DNA of 64,000 nucleotides from CALROG01 sp943369755 (lineage in GTDB: Bacteria > Pseudomonadota > Gammaproteobacteria > Burkholderiales > Burkholderiaceae_C): assembly GCA_943369755.1 (NCBI GenBank), contig CALROG020000017.1, forward strand, positions 1 to 64,000, written 5' to 3'. A model generated the notes under the pieces. It was not told the DNA's origin, searched no databases, and saw nothing but the letters and a program-made list of their open reading frames with translations. Made by a program: the position numbers and the translations under genes. Within the stretch, counting starts at the first letter, position 1; the number at the start of each line of letters is the position of its first letter. Positions 60,029 to 64,000 of this stretch are shown piece after piece.

Positions 60029-62620
60029 ATGGCTGACCTGCAGGCACTGCGCACCGACTACCGCGCAAAAAAGGCCGCGCTGCTTCAGTCGGTGCATGCC
60101 AGCGGCAGCTCAACCCGGGGCATTCGCACCCTGCTGCAAAAACTGGCCGCTCTGGCCGACGAGGCACTGAAAGCGCTGTCAGAGCATGCGGGCCTGCCCG
60201 CCAGCGCCGCCTTGATGGCCGTGGGCGGGTTCGGGCGCGGCGAGCTGTTCCCGCACTCTGACGTGGACGTGGTCTTGCTGCTGCCCGACGGCACCTCGCC
60301 CGACGCCGATCCAGACCTCAAGCGCCAGGTTGAAGCCTTCATCGGCAGTTGCTGGGATGCCGGGCTGGAGATCGGCTCCAGCGTGCGTACCCTGGCCGAC
60401 TGCGTGGCCGAGGCCGCCAAAGACGTCACGGTGCAAACTTCACTGCTGGAGTCGCGCCTGGTTACCGGCAACCGCAAGCTCTATGCAGCCTTTGCCCGTG
60501 CCTTCACCGCCGGGCTGGACCCCAGGGCTTTTTTCATTGCCAAAACGCTGGAGCTGCGCCAGCGCCACAACAAGTTCGAAGACACGCCCTATTCGCTGGA
60601 GCCCAACTGCAAAGAGTCGCCCGGGGGGTTGCGCGATCTGCAAATCATCCTGTGGGTGGCCCGCGCGGCCGGCTATGGCAAGACCTGGGACGAGCTGGCC
60701 CGCACCGGCCTGGCGACCCCGTTCGAGGCCTTGCAGATCAAGCGCAACGAGGCCCTGCTGAGCCTGATCCGCGCCCGCCTGCACCTTATCGCCCACCGGC
60801 GCGAAGACCGGCTGGTGTTTGACCTGCAAACCGCCGTGGCCGAGAGCTTTGGCTACACCAACCAGTTGGCCCCAGACGGCCGTATCGTGGCGCGCGCCAG
60901 CGAGGCGCTGATGAAGCGCTACTACTGGGCCGCCAAGGCCGTGACCCAGCTCAACCAGATTTTGCTGCTCAACATTGAAGAGCGGCTGAACCCGACCACG
61001 CACGCGCCACGGCCAATCAACGGCCGCTTTTCTGACAAGGCCGGCATGCTGGAAGTGGCCAGTGACGACCTCTACGAACGCCACCCCCACGCGATTCTGG
61101 AGACCTTCTTGCTGTACCAGCGCACGGTGGGCATCAAGGGCCTGTCGGCACGCACACTGCGGGCGTTGTACAACGCCCGCGCCGTGATGAACGGCAAGTT
61201 CCGCAACGATCCGGTCAACCGCCAGCTGTTCATGGCCATCCTGCAAGAGCCCAAGGGCATCACCCATGCGCTGCGGCTGATGAACCAGACATCGGTGCTG
61301 GGGCGCTACCTGTGGGTGTTTCGCAGGATCGTCGGCCAGATGCAGCATGACCTGTTCCATGTCTACACGGTGGACCAGCACATCCTGATGGTGCTGCGCA
61401 ATGTGCGCCGCTTCTTCATTGCCGAGCATGCGCACGAATACCCGTATTGCTCGCAGCTCGCCGCCGGTTGGGACAAGCCCTGGATTCTTTACGCCGGCGC
61501 GCTGTTTCACGACATTGCCAAGGGCCGCGGGGGCGACCATTCCGAGCTGGGTGCACGCGATGTGCGGGTGTTTTGCCGCCACCACGGCATTTCCCGCGAA
61601 GACTGCAAGCTGATCGAGTTCTTGGTGCATGAGCACCTGGCGATGAGCCGCATCGCCCAGAAAGAAGACCTGAGCAACGCCGCCGTGATTGCCGCCTTTG
61701 CCAAACGGGTGGGCAATGAACGCAACCTGACCGCACTGTACCTTCTGACGGTGGCCGACATTCGCGGCACCAGCCCGAAAGTGTGGAACGCCTGGAAGGG
61801 CAAGCTGCTGGAAGACCTGTACCGCTACACGCTGCGGGTGCTGGGGGGCCGCGCGCCCGACCCGGACGCCGAAATTGAGTCGCGCAAACGCGAGGCACTG
61901 ATTGTGCTGGCGCTGCATGCCCTGCCCCACGAGTCGCAAAAGCCGCTCTGGGCCACGCTGGACGTGGGCTACTTCATGCGCCATGACGCCGCCGACATTG
62001 CCTGGCACGCCCGCATGCTGTCGCGCCATGTGGGCACTGCCAAATGCATCGTCCGGGCGCGCCGCTCGCCGGTGGGCGAAGGCTTGCAAGTGCTGGTCTA
62101 CACGCCTGACCAGACCGACCTGTTTGCGCGCATTTGCGGCTACTTTGACCAGGCCGGCTTCAGTATTCTCGACGCCAAGGTTCACACCGCAAACAACGGC
62201 TACGCCCTGGACACCTTCCAGGTGGTCACCTCCATGCTGCCCGAACACTACCGCGAACTCATCAGCATGGTCGAGGTGGAGCTGGACAACACCATCGAAG
62301 CCCCCGGCCCATTGCCCCCGCCCAGCCGCGGACGGGTGTCGCGCCGCGTCAAAAGCTTCCCCGTGGCACCGCGCGTGGACTTGCGGCCCGACGAAAAGGC
62401 GCAGCGCTGGCTGCTCAGCATTTCGGCCAGTGACCGGGTTGGCCTGCTCTACAGCGTGGCCCGGGTTCTGGCGCGCCACAAACTCAACCTGCAACTGGCC
62501 AAGGTCACAACGCTGGGTGAACGGGTGGAAGACACCTTTTTGATCGAGGGGCCCGAGCTGCAACACAACAAGGCGCAGATCGCCATTGAGACCGAGCTGC
62601 TGGAAGCGCTGTCAGCCTGA
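60029..62620 (+). CDS. glnD: Bifunctional [protein-PII] uridylyltransferase/uridylyl-removing enzyme
   Basis: 863 residues from ATG at 60029, 8 bases after map; an earlier frame to 59927 lies within map. GGFGRGELFPHSDVDVVLL (near residue 68) is the nucleotidyltransferase motif, HDIAKGRGGDHSELGARDV (near residue 495) the HD phosphohydrolase, and two ACT domains follow (ARICGYFDQAGFSILDAKV and LLYSVARVLARHKLNLQLAK). It reads glutamine and modifies PII proteins to control nitrogen metabolism. Its end overlaps the convergent methyltransferase gene by 9 bases. Confidence 0.96.
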   Translation: MADLQALRTDYRAKKAALLQSVHASGSSTRGIRTLLQKLAALADEALKALSEHAGLPASAALMAVGGFGRGELFPHSDVDVVLLLPDGTSPDADPDLKRQVEAFIGSCWDAGLEIGSSVRTLADCVAEAAKDVTVQTSLLESRLVTGNRKLYAAFARAFTAGLDPRAFFIAKTLELRQRHNKFEDTPYSLEPNCKESPGGLRDLQIILWVARAAGYGKTWDELARTGLATPFEALQIKRNEALLSLIRARLHLIAHRREDRLVFDLQTAVAESFGYTNQLAPDGRIVARASEALMKRYYWAAKAVTQLNQILLLNIEERLNPTTHAPRPINGRFSDKAGMLEVASDDLYERHPHAILETFLLYQRTVGIKGLSARTLRALYNARAVMNGKFRNDPVNRQLFMAILQEPKGITHALRLMNQTSVLGRYLWVFRRIVGQMQHDLFHVYTVDQHILMVLRNVRRFFIAEHAHEYPYCSQLAAGWDKPWILYAGALFHDIAKGRGGDHSELGARDVRVFCRHHGISREDCKLIEFLVHEHLAMSRIAQKEDLSNAAVIAAFAKRVGNERNLTALYLLTVADIRGTSPKVWNAWKGKLLEDLYRYTLRVLGGRAPDPDAEIESRKREALIVLALHALPHESQKPLWATLDVGYFMRHDAADIAWHARMLSRHVGTAKCIVRARRSPVGEGLQVLVYTPDQTDLFARICGYFDQAGFSILDAKVHTANNGYALDTFQVVTSMLPEHYRELISMVEVELDNTIEAPGPLPPPSRGRVSRRVKSFPVAPRVDLRPDEKAQRWLLSISASDRVGLLYSVARVLARHKLNLQLAKVTTLGERVEDTFLIEGPELQHNKAQIAIETELLEALSA

Positions 62621-63304
62621 TTCAGCGTTGCGCAGGTAGTTGTGCAACCGGCCTTTGTAGGCTGCGCCGCCGGGCAGCGAGGTAACCCGGGTCTGGCTGT
62701 GCGAATAGCCCAGCACCCCCATCTTGCGGCTGAAGCTGGGATGGTTGCCACGGTCGGGGTCGGCAATCAGCACCTGCACGTCGCTGCCCGAATGCAGGCT
62801 GATGAACTGCGACAGCGCCTCAGGCTGGTCGCGGTCGTACAGCAAGTCGCTGCCGATGATCAGGTCAAACCGGCCGAGCTGCGGGTTGGGCAGGCTCCAG
62901 TTGCCGGTCTGGTACTTCATGGCGGGCAAATCGTTCAGGCGCAGGTTTTCGGTCAGAAAAGCCTGCGCCAGCGGGTGTGCGTCGCTGGCGGTGATGTTGC
63001 CGCCGCGCCGGTGCACCACGATGCTGGCCAGCGCCAGGCCGCAGCCGACCTCCAGAATGCGCCTGCCGCCCAGCTCGAACGACACCATGGCATGCGCCAG
63101 CACCTGGCCGGAGGGCCAGAGCAAACCAAACAGCGGCCAGGTGGCCGACGAGATGCCGGCGCGGCTGGCTTCGCCCAGCGGGTCGTGAAACTGCTGACGG
63201 TCCAGCAATGAACGTAGCTGCAGGTCGGCACCGCTGCCATGCACGGTCTCAAGCTTGGTGCGGTAGCCGGGATCGGGCTGTTGTTCAGTCGTCGTCACCG
63301 GCAT
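62612..63304 (-). CDS. Class I SAM-dependent methyltransferase, METTL/lysine-methyltransferase-like
   Basis: 230 residues. SSATWPLFGLLWPSGQVLAHAM before motif I and RRILEVGCGLALASIVVHRRG at motif I match the family that includes METTL21-type protein lysine methyltransferases and nicotinamide N-methylase-like proteins. DLIIGSDLLYDRDQ is the DxxY-like motif IV of that group. It overlaps def by 20 bases and ends inside the tail of glnD. A protein target is plausible, but unidentified. Confidence 0.87.
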   Translation of the reverse strand: MPVTTTEQQPDPGYRTKLETVHGSGADLQLRSLLDRQQFHDPLGEASRAGISSATWPLFGLLWPSGQVLAHAMVSFELGGRRILEVGCGLALASIVVHRRGGNITASDAHPLAQAFLTENLRLNDLPAMKYQTGNWSLPNPQLGRFDLIIGSDLLYDRDQPEALSQFISLHSGSDVQVLIADPDRGNHPSFSRKMGVLGYSHSQTRVTSLPGGAAYKGRLHNYLRNAESG

Positions 63305-63824
63305 CCAGACCGGGGAACAGCACGTCTGTGTAGCCGAATTGAGTGAAGTCGCGCACCCGCATGGGGTAAAGCTTGCCGATCAGGTGGTCACACTCGTGCT
63401 GCACCACCCGCGCGTGAAAGCCACTCACCGTGCGGTCAATCGGCTCGCCAAACGGGTCAAAGCCGGTGTAGCGAATGCGTGCCCAGCGCGGCACCATACC
63501 CCGCAGGCCAGGCACCGAAAGGCAGCCCTCCCAGTCGCTTTCTTCGTCGGTGCCCATCGGCGTGATCACCGGGTTGAGCAGCACGGTGCGCGGCACCAGC
63601 GGCGCATCGGGGTAGCGCGGGTTGACGCTGTCGGTGCCAAAAATCACCAGTTGCAGGTCTACCCCAATCTGCGGCGCTGCCAGGCCTGCGCCGTTGACGG
63701 ACTGCATCGTCTCGAACATGTCGCGCACCAGCAGGTGCAGTTCGCCGGTGTCGAAACGTGGCACGGGTTTGGCCACGCGCAGCAGGCGCGGGTCGCCCAT
63801 TTTGAGGATGTCACGCACGGCCAT
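63285..63824 (-). CDS. def: Peptide deformylase
   Basis: 179 residues from ATG at 63824, with AAGGAG 7 bases upstream. GAGLAAPQIGV, EGCLSVPGLRG and VQHECDHLIGKLY are the three metal- and substrate-binding motifs of deformylases; the second holds the metal cysteine and the third the HExxH-type pair (HECDH). It removes the formyl group from N-terminal methionine before Map acts. The usual partner fmt is not adjacent. The start lies inside the ligA end (14-base overlap). Confidence 0.95.
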   Translation of the reverse strand: MAVRDILKMGDPRLLRVAKPVPRFDTGELHLLVRDMFETMQSVNGAGLAAPQIGVDLQLVIFGTDSVNPRYPDAPLVPRTVLLNPVITPMGTDEESDWEGCLSVPGLRGMVPRWARIRYTGFDPFGEPIDRTVSGFHARVVQHECDHLIGKLYPMRVRDFTQFGYTDVLFPGLDAGDDD

Positions 63825-64000
63825 CAAGCAACTCCTTCAGTCCTGCCTCATCCAGCACCGCCACACCCAACTCGCGCGCCTTGTCGAGTTTGCTGCCGGC
63901 TTCCGAGCCGGCCACCACATAGTCGGTTTTCTTGCTGACCGAGCCGGCCACTTTGGCTCCCGCGGCTTCGAGCAGTTCCTTGGCCTCCTCGCGCCCCAGG
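63811..64000 (-). CDS. ligA: NAD-dependent DNA ligase, C-terminal BRCT end (partial)
   Basis: Reading from the window edge, 62-63 codons are open to TGA (63811-63813). The peptide includes REEAKELLEAAGAKVAGSVS, KKTDYVVAGSEAGSKLDKA and AVLDEAGLKELL, the BRCT domain that ends LigA. The remaining domains lie beyond 64000. The def start and its ribosome binding site lie within its last codons, so the two are probably co-transcribed. Confidence 0.9.
   Translation of the reverse strand, partial: LGREEAKELLEAAGAKVAGSVSKKTDYVVAGSEAGSKLDKARELGVAVLDEAGLKELLDGRA

Noticed and set aside
60440..62566. 708-codon open frame on the minus strand opposite glnD
   Set aside because: It is the antisense of a clearly conserved glnD; the translated residues show no domain and reflect the high GC content.

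Overview
The window looks like a chromosomal segment of a betaproteobacterium of the order Burkholderiales, most likely family Comamonadaceae (Rhodoferax/Polaromonas-like). This rests on the msrB-yciB-bolA-ppiC gene order, the style of the AidB, PurL and GlnD proteins, and two kinds of short GC-rich palindromic repeat that I associate with that family. The genus cannot be fixed from sequence alone. I see no tRNA, rRNA, CRISPR array, insertion sequence or prophage. No gene-free stretch exceeds 300 bases.

Region 1 (1-21.7 kb) is a surface-polysaccharide / nucleotide-sugar locus built from two convergent gene runs whose last genes overlap by 4 bases at 10498-10501. The plus run holds a flippase-like membrane protein, two small paralogous membrane proteins, a family-2 glycosyltransferase, a short transaldolase, three NAD-dependent epimerase/dehydratases, a nucleotidyltransferase-kinase fusion with HldE domains in reversed order, a Gfo/Idh/MocA oxidoreductase and a UDP-glucose-dehydrogenase-like protein lacking the catalytic cysteine. 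The minus run holds an alpha/beta hydrolase, a large membrane protein, a PhyH-type dioxygenase, GmhA and GmhB (heptose phosphates), a Nudix hydrolase, two DegT-type aminotransferases, a GDP-mannose-dehydratase-like enzyme, both subunits of a thiamine-diphosphate E1 dehydrogenase with no E2 or E3, and a methyltransferase. Together they suggest synthesis of a modified (keto, amino, possibly branched or acylated) heptose-derived nucleotide sugar. This is the best candidate for an undescribed pathway here.

Region 2 (21.7-28 kb) is mixed: iron-type alcohol dehydrogenase, patatin-like phospholipase, Tex, a DUF1223 protein and the alkyltransferase Ogt. Region 3 (28-47.9 kb) is a long minus-strand block for acyl-CoA metabolism: SDRs, GST-like protein, AidB-like and FadE-like acyl-CoA dehydrogenases, CurA-like reductase, thioesterase, thiolase, a trifunctional FadB/FadJ-like protein, a complete Liv-type ABC transporter (LivK-H-M-G-F) and an acyl-CoA synthetase. 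An M20 peptidase sits inside it. Palindromes sharing GTCGTTC lie before the FadB-like and acyl-CoA synthetase genes.

Region 4 (48-64 kb) is mostly housekeeping: selO-msrB-yciB-bolA-ppiC on the plus strand, then three minus-strand membrane or secreted proteins, purL, divergent map-glnD, and a methyltransferase, def and the 3' end of ligA on the minus strand. A palindromic repeat family of about 55 bases occurs four times. Three copies are read in frame inside genes (an acyl-CoA dehydrogenase, a DUF1624-type protein and purL), and purL carries a second, different in-frame repeat.
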